This document shows positions 43,642 to 57,368 of a stretch of DNA of 64,000 bases, in pieces. The notes under the pieces are model-generated. The model saw nothing but the letters and a program-made list of their open reading frames with translations, ran no database searches and was not told the origin of the DNA. Made by a program: the position numbers and the translations under genes. Numbering within the stretch: position 1 is the first letter of the stretch; each line of letters begins with the position of its first letter. Source of the DNA: Phyllostachys edulis (Eukaryota > Streptophyta > Magnoliopsida > Poales > Poaceae); contig CM070561.1 in NCBI GenBank assembly GCA_036346405.1, positions 29,234,215 to 29,298,214 on the forward strand, written 5' to 3'.

Positions 43642-45360
43642 CAGAAATTCGAAAGGCCCGGGGCGAACTTGTACTTATAGAATTCCTACAAGACAACATT
43701 CAAATGGAAACAAAGCATCTGCCATTTGATCTTAGAAGTTAGAATTCCTACAAGACAACATTCAAGTGGAGAGTGCACTGCTGACTGCCCACAAGAACAC
43801 CATGAACGAATCCATCTTTTATGACCGAGGAATGCAACTATCTGCCAACTCAATTAAATTGACAGAACTGAAAATGGAAACAAAGCATCTGTCATTTGGT
43901 CTTAGAAGTTAGAAACATTCTCCTCACCTCACTTCCTCAGTCTCAGTCTCAGTCACCTATGCGGCTCTACGATGCGAGGGTAGTGAGGTCATGAGCTTCT
44001 GACGGGTCAATGGTGACGGTCTTGCAGCGTGCGACGACCGCCACGCTTAGCACCTACCTTGGACCCCAGCGCAGCAATTTCACGTCTTGAATCTACAGCC
44101 CGGCCATTGCTACCACCCCGACCCGGCCAGAGGCGGTAGGCCTCTTGGCTCGGCTCGGCTCGGCTCGGACCTCGGTGTCTGCGGCGGTGCAGCGTCACCC
44201 CGCGCTCCAAGGCATACCCTCACAAGGTCTTGCGACCAAACCATTGTTGGCCTTCTTGGTGGCGGCTTTCATTGCGCCCTTTCGGTTGGCGATTAACCCT
44301 CACCCCTGCATGCTTGCGACGCGCAGAGACCGACGGGAGGAACAACCGAACAAGCACAAAAGAGAGGAGGAATGGGGATTGGAGAAGAAATCAGAAATGG
44401 CCAAATGGGGATTCCGAATTGGGGAGCTAATTAGGGATTTAGCCTTAGCCTTTAGGGTTATCACCTGTGCTGGCTTGGGCCTTGGGCTAATGGGTTGCCT
44501 ACCTCGGATGCCCACCCGGCCCACAGCCATGGATGCTCGCGGCGTGCCTGCAAGCAGCAGCTTGCTAAAGGCTTAAGCCTCATGGAGTCTGGCGATGGAC
44601 GCCAGCCACGTGGCAGTCAAGTGAGGGGTGCTCATGAGAGACCAGGCGTAGCCGCCTGACTTGCCCGTGGGTGGTTCCATTCTTGCCAAGGAAGAAGCGC
44701 TCTCTTTCTTTCTTCTCGCCGCTGAGGAAAAGGATCTACCAGAAATATGGCCCATGAATTGCTTGTGTTTTCTCCTCGTACCATTCTATCCTGGAGCAAA
44801 TTGCTCAATAGCACTGCACACATATCACGAGTTAGAATATAATATCAATATGTCACTGACATGTGGTATCATGACTCATTTGTTATTCTCACATTAGATA
44901 TTATTATCTAATTTATACATGATTGCAATGTTAGTGAGCAAATTTTCCCTCATGCATTAGGTTGGGGCCCACCTGGCAGTCCGAGTTTACAAGGTCAAGA
45001 TGGCGCTCCACAATTTCATGTAGGAAAATTGAGTCGCTAAGTTTTCTCTTTAAATTAGGCCGTTCAAAATCTGAACATGCCGACATGTAAAAGGTACTAG
45101 AAACCCTCGCGCGTCTTGGTGCGCGGAGTCGAAGACACGAGCGTTTGATTAGGACCAAGGAACAGCCGACGATATCTTTTCAGTTAACATGACTTGAGTC
45201 TATCTAAACATACAGTAATAAAACATCTACATATCCGTAGTAATAAACATATACATATGCCTTGAGGTCCTCTACATGAATTCAAGTTTTATCTATGGCA
45301 GTTGTTATGAAGATGTATGGTGTGTTGCACATTAAAACTGAAACATGTATATTCTGTAAA
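43642..45360. other. Intergenic, no gene seen
   Basis: 43,680-43,915 holds an imperfect direct repeat (aattcctacaagacaacattcaa and aaatggaaacaaagcatctg words twice). 44,080-44,560 is GC-rich with a GGCTC-repeat (ggctcggctcggctcggctcgg at 44,148-44,169). No convincing coding sequence. Confidence 0.45.
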
Positions 45361-45610
45361 AATAATGTGTCGTTAACTATTCTGTAAAACATATACTATT
45401 CTGTAAAACTAAGGTGTTGTTTACTAATGTGCTCAATCATCAGTAGAAGTTTTATCCAAGATCAAACAAAAGCAAACTACACCAAAATAATGTGTTGTTT
45501 ACTATTCTATAAAACATATACTATTATGTAAAACAAAGGTGCTGTTTACTAATGTGCTTAATCATCGATAGAAGTTTTATCCAAGATCAAACAAAAGCAA
45601 ACCACACCAA
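45361..45610. repeat. Tandem duplication, two 125-bp units
   Basis: Units start AATAATGTGT at 45,361 and 45,486 and share 'gttttatccaagatcaaac' and 'aaacatatactatt'. They differ at a handful of positions. Confidence 0.85.
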
Positions 45611-46517
45611 AATTGAGTAGAAGTTTCATTCAAGACAAAACAAGTTTCCTTAACTATCCAATTTGATCTAGGTAGCAAGCAGTCCAAATACCACTCAATG
45701 TTTGATAAGACCACAAGAGATGCTACACAATGAGTTTAAACAGTGGGTGTAGTTTGGTGAGTCTCAATCTAGACATAAAGCATGGAGGATAGGGTTCATC
45801 CTTCAGAGATGCAAGAATTAGCAAAGATAGAAAATCAAGTTTGAGCTCATGTCTAGTGCTTTTAGCCTTTGAGGCATCATAGAGGGTTTCATTTGATTCA
45901 ACCCTTCCATAGGAGAACAGAAAATGATATAGACAGTTCAACATGCAGCATCGGGGATCTATCTGGCCGGATGGAGAAGCGGCGTAGTTATATATAAAAT
46001 TTAAAACATAGAAGCGGTTCATCGCTTGAAGCAAACCAATAAAGGTGTGTCTGCATGATTGGACAAAAAAACACATTTTCACATGGAAAACAAAGGGTAC
46101 CTGATAGTGCTTTATTCAATAATGAACCACTAATTAGGAGTGTGACAGGTATCCGTTCAAACACCTACATGAAAAAACAAGCATGATAAATTGTTTGTGA
46201 AGGAACATTGAAATAATTGAGAAATCTGGAGGGGAAAAAACATAGTTAAGTACCAGATGAATAACACACAATTTGTTTTTAACATACCAAAATCTGAAAG
46301 GATATTCCCTTAACGATGCTATGCCGCTTTGTAGAGTTGTCTTCTCTGTAGCGTAAGAATTGTCACCATGCAATATTGCAGTGAGTCTGCTCATCCGATA
46401 ATGTAACCTAAACAAATATTTCATACAACTCTTAGCAAGAGATCGATTGTATGGATGATGTAATTTCAAAAAAAGAATAGGTGATAGATTAATCTGAGAA
46501 TCTAACATTAATAGAAA

Positions 46518-46820
46518 ATGACAAACAATCGGTTTTACACAATAGATTAGAAGCACGAGAAAAATGGTCGCCTAACTTCAACATCTAGAATGCACCATAT
46601 TAGTGTCAAAGACCACGAATTTTAGTATGTAAAAGCAGATATCTAAGCACGGAAGCTAGAGAAAGTGCCAAATAGCAGTCGTAACAATAATTAACACATA
46701 AATATAGGTTTGTTCTTAAAAGAAACGAGAAGAAAGGAAATGACAAACAATCAGTTTTACACAATAGATTAGAAGCACAGAAAAATGTCTTGCCTGACCT
46801 CAACATTTGGAATGCACCGT
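46518..46820. repeat. Direct repeat pair of about 80 bp, 223 bp apart
   Basis: 'gacaaacaatc-g/a-gttttacacaatagattagaagcac' followed by 'caacat' and 'gaatgcacc' words occurs at 46,518-46,597 and 46,741-46,817. The second copy runs up to a primer-binding site. They may be repeats inside the same retroelement. Confidence 0.7.
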
Positions 46821-46830
46821 GGCAACCGAG

Positions 46831-46843
46831 GCTCTGATACCAA
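46831..46843 (-). other. Primer-binding site, initiator-Met type, of a minus-strand LTR element
   Basis: The minus strand reads TTGGTATCAGAGC, two bases after an LTR-type end ...CCCCGTATCA (46,846). Confidence 0.65.
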
Positions 46844-46845
46844 GA

Positions 46846-47541
46846 TGATACGGGGATGCCAGATCTTCACGACGTAAGATCGATGATAACTTTGGATCCG
46901 TGCAACTTGACGAACCGATGGCGCCAACCACTGTCAAAACAGCAACCTGCGACAAAAGAATTCGCCCAACCACTCGCTCGTGACCCCGTCTACCTGACCA
47001 CACAAAGTAGATGTGTCACTGTTCCTACAAAACACAAGAAATCACAAGAACAACAGGGTTGAGAACGCCCAATTCCCCTCTAGGTTGCACTGTATGTCAA
47101 ACCTTAGGAAGAACAAGCGTATAGCTCTCTTTCTGAAATAATATATTCATATTCGTGGTGGTCTCAAAAAGTCACGAGTACAAGAAATATATAGTGCCCA
47201 GGGCGACTTGACAACGATTCGGGATGGAACCGAAACAAACACGTACTATGACTCATACCTTAAGTTCGGACTCAAAAAAATAGAAACTTCCTAATTTATC
47301 TCAGCATACTATTCTAATTACGAGATGTCTTCAGCAGCCAATTTGATGCGGACGTTATGTTGGTCAAGGGCCACGAGTACAGGCCATGCTTGGCTCGGTA
47401 ACCAGGGCTCATAAAACTTCCCTTCGGTTTGCATGATGTCCTTCCTTTTTGTGCATGCACAACATGCATGCATTTGAATGCACATTTTTCCTAAAGCATC
47501 TCACGTAACACGTAACACACATGCATGCATAAGATGCATGC
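46846..47541 (-). mobile_element. Probable LTR remnant behind the 46,831 site
   Basis: The left limit (minus-strand LTR end, TATCA) is well supported by the adjoining primer-binding site. The right limit is not: no second copy or target duplication was found, and the stretch runs without a coding region to the CACTA element. On the left no gag or pol is readable. Confidence 0.4.
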
Positions 47542-47574
47542 ATGCACTACTAAAAAGGCTAATCTTGGGCGCTT

Positions 47575-47885
47575 CATCACAGATGGTTGCCCAAAACCGT
47601 CTGTATTACATGCAATCACGAGCGGTTTTGGTTTTGCTACCGTCGTTACTAAGCCGTGCTAAAACCGTCATGAAGAGGTCATATCACAGACGGTTCATGT
47701 TGAAAACCGTCTATGAAGTATCACAGACGGTTCTGAACAAGAACCGTCTGTGATATTACTAAGTATCACAAACGGTTTCAACAAACAACCGTCTGTGGTA
47801 CTTCACAGACGGTTTTAATAATAAACCGTCTATGATATGAGACCATATCACGGACGGTTCTATTGTGGAACCGTCTGTGATAAGT
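47575..47885. repeat. Left subterminal repeat array of the CACTA element
   Basis: About a dozen copies of a CACAGACGGTT-type word and its inverse AACCGTCTGTG, arranged as inverted pairs around short AT-rich loops. In this family such arrays bind the TNPA-type protein. Confidence 0.85.
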
Positions 47886-47899
47886 CCCTTTATTAGTAG

Positions 47900-49900
47900 G
47901 AGCCCGCTAGGATTTACGCTCTAACTCGTCACTCCCCAGCGTCCTTAGTCTTGTCCGTTCCCCTCCCCACCCTAGTGACCCCGTCGCCGACGCCGCCATG
48001 CATTCTTCCCGTCGCCGACGGTTGTGACACCATGATAAGAGTGGCTTTTTCGGTGTCACCGTTGTGCCACAACCACGGTGGCGTTCGCGCCTTCCCCTCT
48101 TCCTCCTCCCCCCGGCGTGCGCGACCCCGGCTACCTCTCCACCGGTGATGTTGAGGTAAAACAGATCTATCACCTATTGGTTTGTGCTATTGGTATTCAT
48201 GTGAACCGAGCTCCTCCTCCCTCTCGCCGCTAGCTCCCGCACCTCTGGATCAAGCTCCCTCCTCCCTGCGCCACCGGATCAAGCTCCCAGTCCTCCCTCG
48301 CTGCACCGCTAGCCCTGGCTCCTCCTCCCTCTCGCTGCCTACTCGTTGCGCTACCTCGGACCTCCCTCGCGCCTCCAACCTCTCCGGCTCTCCCACTAAC
48401 ACGTAAGCCCCCTTCTTGTCTTCTTGATGTTGTCTGGTTGTTGGTTGATGCTGATGGTGATGTCCATTGGCTAGAACTCAAATGTTAAATGTGTAATACA
48501 TACATGTAGAGAAGTAGAGTAATTATAAATATAAATGAATACAATGATTTTGCACTTGTGTTGATTCTTTGATTCTTTGAATGAGTGAATTGAATGTAAG
48601 TGTTATCTCGCTATTGAAGTATTGGGTTGTTGATATGTATGGGTCATTTGTCTGTTGATATGTTATATTGTTATGAGTTATGACTTATTCGGAAGTGTCA
48701 AGTGTTGTCTCTTCTATTGATATGTATGGGTTGTTGATATGTTATGACTTATTGGGTTGTTGATATGTATGTCTTTGTTGATATGTTATATTGTTATGAG
48801 TTATGACTTATTGAAGTGTCAAGTGTTGTATGATTGATGATTTGCAAAAATAGATGTATAAAATGTGTGATATGTATGTTATGACTTATTATTAATTTGT
48901 CATTTTGTCAAGATGTCATCCGTTGCTTCTCGCCATTCATTTCACCTTTATGCAGATAATCTGTATTCATGCTTGGTCGAGTTCTCCTACCTTGCGTCCC
49001 TGTCGTCCTACCATTCCATTCCTAATCTCTTCTCTATAAAATCTCCAGCGGTGGTCACTTGTGCCTTTAAAACCGTCGTATATATATATACTACTAGAGA
49101 TACGTACTCCCAAGTCCATCCGCCGTCCGATCCATTAGATATACGTTAGCTTTTAGCGGATCCTACATAAGACACAATCGGGTCTTTCTCTACCCCGATC
49201 GCATATTCCAAACAAACCCTAAATCTCCGCGCCAGCGGTTCAACGAAATCAGATCCAAAATTTATAGCGCAGATGGTCCATTCGACACCGGTGATTGATG
49301 ATTTCCCTTTCCGTGATTCCTCGTCATCCACCTCGTGAAGCGCCACGACGAAGCGAATTTAAACGGAGAAGATAGACACGCAGGAGAGGAGAGGAGGCAT
49401 GGTCTTCTTTGCTACTCTGGATGCCATCTTTGACCCAACCGCCTAAGGCCTCGGAGATGGCCTTGGGAGGCTATGCTTGGCATGGCGGAGATGATCTCTC
49501 GGCGCGGGTGGTTCGAGGCATGCCCTCCGCATGCGGTGGAACTCTGTTTGCTCTCGTCCCGACGAGGTCTCAGCGTGTTTAATTTTTAAGTTTTGGATAC
49601 ATCACTTAGCGCATAGCAAACACTTCTGAATTCTTTGTGTGCCGTTTGTTTGAAAACCCTCAATTTGGTTTCTTAATTTCATCAGAAAAATGTCCAGATA
49701 GGGATGGAGATATGTGGCATGAGTGAAGAAGTTCATTTTAAAAGTTGATTAGAACTCAAATACTCAATTGATGTTATGTTTCACCGCCAGGATTATTATT
49801 ATTATTATTATTATTATTGACAAAAAGCCTGAATAGGCTGATTCTAGATTGTCATGCAATTAGTAGTCGGTTATGATGCCACATTTGAGTTAATTGACAT
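47900..49900. other. CACTA interior, no assigned gene
   Basis: 47,930-48,420 is GC- and CT-rich and could be captured first-exon sequence. 48,600-48,900 repeats 'gttgatatgtat'/'gttatgacttatt' words. 49,390-49,530 reads MVFFATLDAIFDP and then a stop, possibly a broken first exon of the captured gene. (ATT)n is at 49,792-49,819. Confidence 0.4.
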
Positions 49901-49923
49901 GTCCTTTGTCCCTTAATCTCTAG

Positions 49924-50932
49924 TTTGAACTTGCAAAGATGCTGTTGGACGAGGGCAGATGCACCTATTTGAACACCGGCTTTGAACCAAGTGTTGATGA
50001 TGACAAGAAAAGGAGCTTTTTGAGTAGGTTTGTCTTCCCATATTAACAATTACATGTTTGTCTTTGCATGAATAAGAAGTTAAGAACAACCATCACTCAT
50101 TAAACTAACTTGGGCAAGCGGATCGAGTACATAATAAGCATTCATTGCAAATGACATTCTGATCCGAATGGCATACTTCATTTGTTATGTTGCGAAAGGT
50201 TGAATTCACATTAATTTCTATTGACTCTAGTTTTCCTTGGACAATATTTCCCTACAACTTGTGTTCGAAATTTCTCTAAATTACAATAATCCAAATCAAT
50301 TATGCGAGAACAGGTGCATAGTATTTTGTTTCTCCATTGTACTAACACTTTCTTTGTCCAGTGTTAAACTTAATTCAAGCTACGCTACTAGTCATCACCT
50401 TACATCCAAAATGCAAGAAAGCTTTTGGCGATTCAAAGGTGGCAAAAATCCATATGATGGCTTCACACCTTCAGTAAGTCAATGATCTTTGAATTGATCG
50501 ATTTAATCTCTTTAGGAGTATAATTTAGGTGAATGATAATATGTGTCTTGTACCTTTTATCGGTTATCTTGGTTTTATCAAACACATGCTTCTTTGATAC
50601 TCCGTAGTATATAATATTTAAGGCTTTGTAAACTTTCTTTGGTTAATTAGTTACTTATCGGATAAATTATGTTTAACTCCGCACCCATATGGTACCGGAC
50701 AATGACCAAATTGCCATTATCTTTTAATTGTGCCTTACGCACAACCCTTGAAGCTTAGGCGGTGCTAATGATTGTCTTGTATTATTTTTGATAGCTTATT
50801 TGTCAATTAGCAAAATGTGGTATGATTAATTAAATAGTGATTAATGATATTATCTTTTCTTGCAGATCGTGCATGAGATGAGCCAAGAAATAGTTGTAGC
50901 AATGACGTGCTTGGGTACCGTAACGCCAAGAT
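49924..50932 (+). pseudogene. Captured, unidentified gene fragment: three open exons
   Basis: Exons 49,924-50,027 (FELAKMLLDEGRCTYLNTGF...), 50,362-50,473 (SSYATSHHLTSKMQESFWRF, KGGKNPYDGFTPS) and 50,866-50,932 (IVHEMSQEIVVAMTCLGTVT) have AG acceptors and GT donors and join in one frame without a stop for 283 bases. I do not recognise the protein. No start codon or 3' end was found, so it is annotated as a fragment. Its position within the CACTA element and its introns point to capture of genomic DNA. Confidence 0.55.
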
Positions 50933-51479
50933 GTATGCATCTACGTCAATTTTCGTTTGGCTATCTGAGATATACTCCTATCTATGTTTGATAAATGTGC
51001 CCTCCATACAGATACTTCCAATGTCAGGTTCATTTACTAAATAGACTCACCGGCAAAGGAGCCATATGTTGCTTCAATTTCATCGTGAGCAGGAAGAAGT
51101 GGGCTTTGGAATTGCTCCTTCCACCGTTCTTCGTAATGCACCGTCGTCACTAAAATGAAGTATATATTTCCATACCAAAAATGGAGTATATATATACATC
51201 CATAAAAGAAGTGAAGTACAGACTGTTTGTGTATTGTTAATTAGTTGTCACCGTGGATGGAGTATATACCTTGTTCTTCCGTAGGTTTGAAAGGAGTCTG
51301 TTTGTTTCAGCATTATTTTTATCACGTACTCCATGAAATACTCCAATTTGACTATATACTACTAGCTTCTTGTATGATTGACAATGTACTTCCTTTCGAG
51401 ATGATATACTATTAGCTAGTTTCTCGTAGGGACAAAAAAAATTTTTAGAAAAGGAGCCAATACTATACTCCCTGTTCAA

Positions 51480-51690
51480 ATGATATGCTGCCCTCCTTTA
51501 ATTGATATACTATTTTTTAAAAAAATGATATACTACCTTCTTGTCTAACGAAATACTCCTTTTTCAAATGAAATACTTCTTTTTCAAATGATATACTCCC
51601 TTTTTTCAAATGATATACTCCCTTTTTTAAATGATATACTACCTTCTTGTCTAACGAAATACTCCCTTTTCAAATGAAATACAAAAAAAT
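51480..51690. repeat. Short interspersed ATGATATACT / AACGAAATACT repeats
   Basis: Words 'aaatgatatactccc', 'taccttcttgtctaacgaaatactcc' and 'cttttttcaaatga' alternate. The 'gatatactaccttcttgtctaacgaaatac' unit occurs twice (51,530 and 51,632). Non-coding. Confidence 0.7.
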
Positions 51691-52109
51691 ACACATGGTA
51701 TCAAAGAACTAGCTAAAGTATGAAGAATCGAACATACACAAGGTGAACTGTTTTTCTAAAGTTCAATTGAAATAAAGGTAGTAGAATTTTTTTTTTGAGA
51801 AAACAATAAAGGTAGTAGATGGTAGTATGTAGTATCTTGCACCGGTAACCGATTGCATCAAAGCTAGGAGGTACAAAAATCAAAATTTGAAATACTTCGC
51901 ATACCCCACGTCTCTCGGCCGCTGACCACGTGATCCAATTGCGCCGGCCAGAAATCTCGGAAGTAGGTAATTAAACTAATCCATAATTAGTGGGTTTGCT
52001 ACCAGTGTTATTTGCATCCGCATACCGTCGAGTAAAGTAGGACATATCTCCAAGTTGATGAGCGGTAGGGAGGTATGGGAGTACATACTTCGAGAGTATG
52101 AAAGCAGGC

Positions 52110-52685
<576 letters not shown>

Positions 52686-53056
52686 TATGGTATGGTACTC
52701 ACAGAGACGTACTCACTCCTTCATGTACCACTTAAATAAATGCGATCATACCTCTTTATCTATTTGAGCATACTCCATAATGATTATAAGATACCCCAAA
52801 GCGAGTTCTACGAAAAATTTCATGAAAGTCCACTTTTTATAGCAAAATTTGTTTATATACTTCTTTTTATATATGAAAAAAGGTATATAGCAAAAAAAAC
52901 AGAGGGCTCAAATGAAAAATTTTCAATCAAGTTGCATTGGAGTATCTTATAATTGGTATTTAAGTATACTGAAAATGATAAAGAAGTATAATATGTGCGT
53001 TTAAGTGGTATATTAGAAGTGAGAGTACATACTCCCAAGAGTACGAAACGGGTGTC

Positions 53057-53089
<33 letters not shown>

Positions 53090-53149
53090 CATATGTGTGT
53101 GTGTGTGTGTGTGTGTGATGTTGAAAAAGGCACAAGATCATTGCTTGGA

Positions 53150-53375
53150 GCTTTTATAGAGAAAAGTTATCACAAACGGTTTCAACCACAAAGCTGCTGC
53201 AGAGTAGTTGGCTATCACGAGCGGTTACGAGTTAATAACCGCAGTGATAGTGTGTATCATGAGCGGTTTGAAAACCATCTATGATGACCTCATGTCATCA
53301 TCGACCCATAAACTCGGGCATTTCACTTAAAAACCATCTGTGATGACATTTTTGAACCGTCTGTGAAGACCTTTT
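53150..53375. repeat. Right subterminal repeat array of the CACTA element
   Basis: Degenerate copies of the ACGGTT/AACCRTCTRTGATG word: 'tatcacaaacggttt', 'tatcacgagcggtta', 'tatcatgagcggttt', 'aaccatctatgatg', 'aaccatctgtgatg' and 'aaccgtctgtgaag'. Confidence 0.8.
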
Positions 53376-53389
53376 CTGTAGTAGTGATG

Positions 53390-55522
53390 ACTCGGATGGC
53401 ATGGAAGGCCTCGCGTGGCACATTCAAATTCACCTTCCTGCTGCAGCTAACAAAGATCTTGTTTAATGCTTCTTGCTCCATTGTTCTCGGTCATCGCATG
53501 CTTATATATGTGTATAATTGCACAAACAAAACATGTAACTATTAGGCAGTACTATATTCTCATTAGTAAGATTAAAATCATTTAAGAGCGAGTTCACCTG
53601 TTGGTTAATTAATTCAGCTCTTGCTCGTGTAATAGATCTAATCGGGATGCCCTAATCAGCTTAAGCAGAGAAGAGACGCCACAAGTACGATTTATCTGTT
53701 TGTTTATTTTTTGCCACTGATTAGGATTCCACTATGCCACGTACTGGGATGCCACATCAAGTTAAAACCGCCCAAGTGTAGGTGAAGAAATTAAAACGGA
53801 TAGTTTCGTTAGTTCGAGATCATAATCAGATGGTTTCAGAATTCAGCGTAAAAAATTAAACGAAGAACAGAGTTTGAGGTTGAAAAGGAACTTTTTATCA
53901 TTACATGTGCTGTCGCTGCTCCTCCCTCTCCTTTTTTTCCTTTTGGAGGGAATGCTTTCCGTTGTTTTGAGTGGCAGAGTGGGTTAAACAAGTACTACTA
54001 CCAGCACAAGTCGTGGCACGCTACTGTACTCATCAGTGGGAGGTGAGGTGGCGGCATCAGCAAGGGGGCACCTGTCCCACCGCCCCGCACAGACGTCTCC
54101 CAGCCCTCACCTCAACTGTCCAAAGTCAGAAAATTAAAGCCCAGGACAGAGAAATAAATGGATATGGATTCTCGTATATTTGTCGAAAAGACCATCGAAG
54201 AAGCCACGGCACGGATTCTTCGCCCCATTTGTTGGACAACCTCTCAATCAAACAAACCAGAGGAGAGGGGGGGAACTGCGAAGCAAATTCGGCAGAAAAT
54301 GAGATGACACAGGAAAAAACATCTGGGGAGGAAGAACAGGAGCAAAAATCCAATATTGGAAGAAATATGGCGCTGTCATGGAAGGTAAGAAGTGCAGAAA
54401 CGGCAGCTTGGCTTTCTCTGTTCACTCCTCTCTTCTTTCCTTGTGTAGAAAAAGAGTGGAAAAAGAAAGAAAAAATACCAGCAATTAAATATCTTTTGTT
54501 TGATTGATTGTTTCTTCGGAGTAGTAAGATTACTACTATTTGCTTTGCTTTGCTTTCACGTCATCATCCAAAGTTGCAAGATTGAAGATCCCTCTTTACT
54601 CCTCTCTCTCTCCCTACGCCCTTTTACTCCTCCGTTTCTTGCTCCTGTGGGATTCACTTCTTGATTCAGTCAGTGCCGAGGAAGCTCATCGCTGCAGGGG
54701 GATCGGATCAGGGGATGGTGGTGATGTTGATGATCCGCATGAATCATCGTCGTCGTGCTGCTGAAATATCTTCGTCCAAGAACTTGCCTTGATCTTGCAG
54801 GCTCGTCCTAGTTCCGGCCTGCCCGACCGATCCAGGTGAAGTGACTTACCTTCACCTGTAAATTTCTTGTCATCTCAAGAACGGATTTACCGAAGGAGAA
54901 AACGAAGGATTTGGCCCTACTTTTGCGTCTTTCTCCTGTATGATGATCCGATCTACCACCCACCCTGGTTTCAGACTTTCAGTACATGATTGTTCATGCG
55001 TGCTGGTTCGCTCGAGCCAAGCTCTGAAGTCAAAATAATTCTAATTGTTTTCTATGTAGCCTCTGGTTTGGGCCAGATCGCCAGATCCAATCGCTGTGAT
55101 TCGTCTGATGCCTCAAATCGGGGAGTCTGTCCAGAAACTCAAATCGGGGGGTCTGTCCAGAAACTGCAAAATCTTTTTTTCCCCTTCCAAAAGTACCCCA
55201 CTCTAAAATTAGAAGCAATTGCTTTCTTGGCCATGGACATTTTGTGTATTTCAAACGTTGCTTGCTTCGCGGAAACAGCATAGTGCTTGCATATATGAGC
55301 ATCTTGTCTTCTTTTTATAGTGCTCGTCTGTGTTCTTCTAGCATCTAGATTCTTTTGACGCCCGAGCGATTCTTGATGGACAATCATAACTTTGTCCGAC
55401 AACGATTGTGGATGATGCATGTTACATTGCGACCCCAATTTAGAACAGTTCTTGATCATATTTTTGTTCAATTTATGCAACATCTATGGAGCTAATGCTT
55501 ATAGACAACTTTGTGATTGACA
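53390..55522 (+). other. Promoter and 5' UTR region of the 55,544 gene
   Basis: No reliable coding region. 54,540-54,834 is CT-rich and ends with a donor (ATCCAG/GTGAAG, exon end 54,834). An acceptor at 55,521-55,522 (GATTGACAG) begins the coding exon, so a 5' UTR intron of about 690 bases is likely. The ORF at 53,971-54,507 has unbiased composition and I do not accept it as a gene. Confidence 0.5.
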
Positions 55523-55543
55523 GCTTCTTAGCACGTGAGAGTA

Positions 55544-57368
55544 ATGGCGGCTGCTGAAGCGAGGGCTGCTTGGCAACGTGCGGCTAATCGCTGCTTGGTT
55601 CAGGAGGATGCAAAGAGAGCTCCAAAACTAGCCTGCTGTCCGCCGTCTGTGCAACAGCATGACACAAACAGTGGAAACCCTACAAACCCGCAAGATTGCC
55701 ATATCCCTAATTTTATGCCTTTAAACTGGAATCCGATGAACTCCAATCTGCCGACGGATACCCAGTGGTGGCTTCAGCTGCAGCCCAATTTTGGGTGCCA
55801 GAAGACGCTTGCTAGCGAACATCTGAATTATATGGGTGGGGAAGTCGGTGCAAAGAGCGTGGAGAGTTTTGCACCAGCGTCTAAGCTTGAGGACATCAAT
55901 CCTAAGAAGAGCGAGGATCCTTCTGAGCCTCCGTGGATCGTTCCGACAGCATTTATGAAGCAAACATCTGAAACAGGCTTTGAAGAGTTCAAGACTCTTT
56001 CTGGATATTCTCAAATGACTCTCAGGTGCAGAGGAAATGCCAACAACTGTCTTTATGAGGATAAAGAGTTTATGGAGTTCAAAACTTTTGATCCTTTGTT
56101 TCCAAAGAAACCTCAGAACGGACTCTATGACATGCATGCACCTTGGGAAGAAAACAAGAAGTCTCATCCATGGTGGCAAGTAGCTGATGTTGATGGGTTG
56201 GCTTCCCTCGTTGCTGAAAGAGCAATGCAGAACATTGAGAACAACGATCTGCCAAGACCCACCCAAACAGAATGTGTTCATGGGGCAAAATTGAACAGCC
56301 ATGAAAAGAAAGATGATTATGGGCAGTCACCACTTTCTACTGGCAAAGAGTCAAATCCTGAGCTATATGACACTATGCTGTGCAGCTACAGCATTTCAAG
56401 CACCAATGAGACGAATTCATCTGATGGTGGAGGTTGGCAACAACATCAAAGAAATGATGCACATGGGTATGTGTTTTCAGTTATCTTGTTTTACAAATAT
56501 CGAAACCACAACGAGGTGTCCTCTTTTGTGGATTTGCACCGACTTAATAGATACCTTTTTAAAATGTAGTTTTCCTCACTACAAGGGAAAAATTTAGGAT
56601 GACTCATCATTTACATATTTACATATAAGACTAGTTAGGCTTAAAACAAAGAAACACTTGGTTAGTTCCAATTTGCATGTATGCAACCACTCCTTTTAAT
56701 CCTTTGGTGCCCTATCATGATCCAAATTCTAGAGTTTAATTCGGTTCTACTTGTTCTCAATGAAAGGTAGTTACTTGAAGTGTCATATTTCTGTTTTACA
56801 TGAATTTAATTGTGGAGTAATGTGGGCATCATATCATCAGTAATGATAGACATATGTTGCATGCTCATTTTAATGCAGGGGTGCACAGGATTCTTATAGT
56901 TCAACCGATCATACACCAGGAAGCAAGCCAACATATCAGACTGCATCGGAGAGGGCCCAGCTGCTGGATGCTCTCCGCCATTCACAAACGCGTGCTAGGG
57001 AAGCCGAGATGGCTGCCAAGAAGGCTTATGATGAGAAAGACCATGTCATCAAGCTATTGTTTCGTCAGGCCTCACATCTCTTCGCGTACAAGCAGTGGCT
57101 GAAAATGCTGCAACTGGAGAACATATGCCTCCAGCTCAGGTTCAAGGAGCACCAGATATCAACCATGTTCCCAGAATTTCCCTGGATGACGCTGAAGGAA
57201 AAGGCAGCGCCAGGGCAAGAGCACAAAGATGGAACAAGGAAGAAAGGCAGGAGGCAGAACAAGGAAGGTGGCTTCCGTAGCGCCGTCGTGTTTGCAGTTG
57301 GTGTAGGTATTGTTGGCGCTGGATTGCTTCTTGGGTGGACCCTCGGGTGGCTGCTGCCCAAGTTATAA
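55544..57368 (+). CDS. Conserved plant protein of unknown function with C-terminal membrane anchor
   Basis: Two exons, 55,544-56,466 and 56,879-57,368, joined in frame by a GT-AG intron. I start at MAAAEARAAWQRAANRCLVQ; an ATG nine bases earlier is also in frame. The N-terminal block AAWQRAANRCLVQEDAKRAP, then WWLQLQPNFG, the middle SHPWWQVADVDGLASLVAER and the exon 2 block QLLDALRHSQTRAREAEMAA...FRQASHLFAYKQWLKMLQLE read like a family of uncharacterised plant proteins known to me only by pattern. The QLLDALRHSQTRAREAE stretch is a likely coiled coil. After a basic segment comes one hydrophobic span (SAVVFAVGVGIVGAGLLLGW) and WLLPKL, suggesting a tail-anchored protein. The gene is intact. Function, partner and compartment are unknown. 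Confidence 0.82.

Noticed and set aside
47575..47885. MicroRNA-precursor-like inverted repeats
   Set aside because: Explained as CACTA subterminal repeats flanked by CACTA ends and a 3-bp duplication.
53971..54507. Plus-strand ORF of 178 codons before the 55,544 gene
   Set aside because: No recognisable domain or grass-like codon bias; lies in a promoter/UTR region.
55721..56302. Minus-strand ORF of 193 codons
   Set aside because: Shadow of exon 1 of the 55,544 gene.
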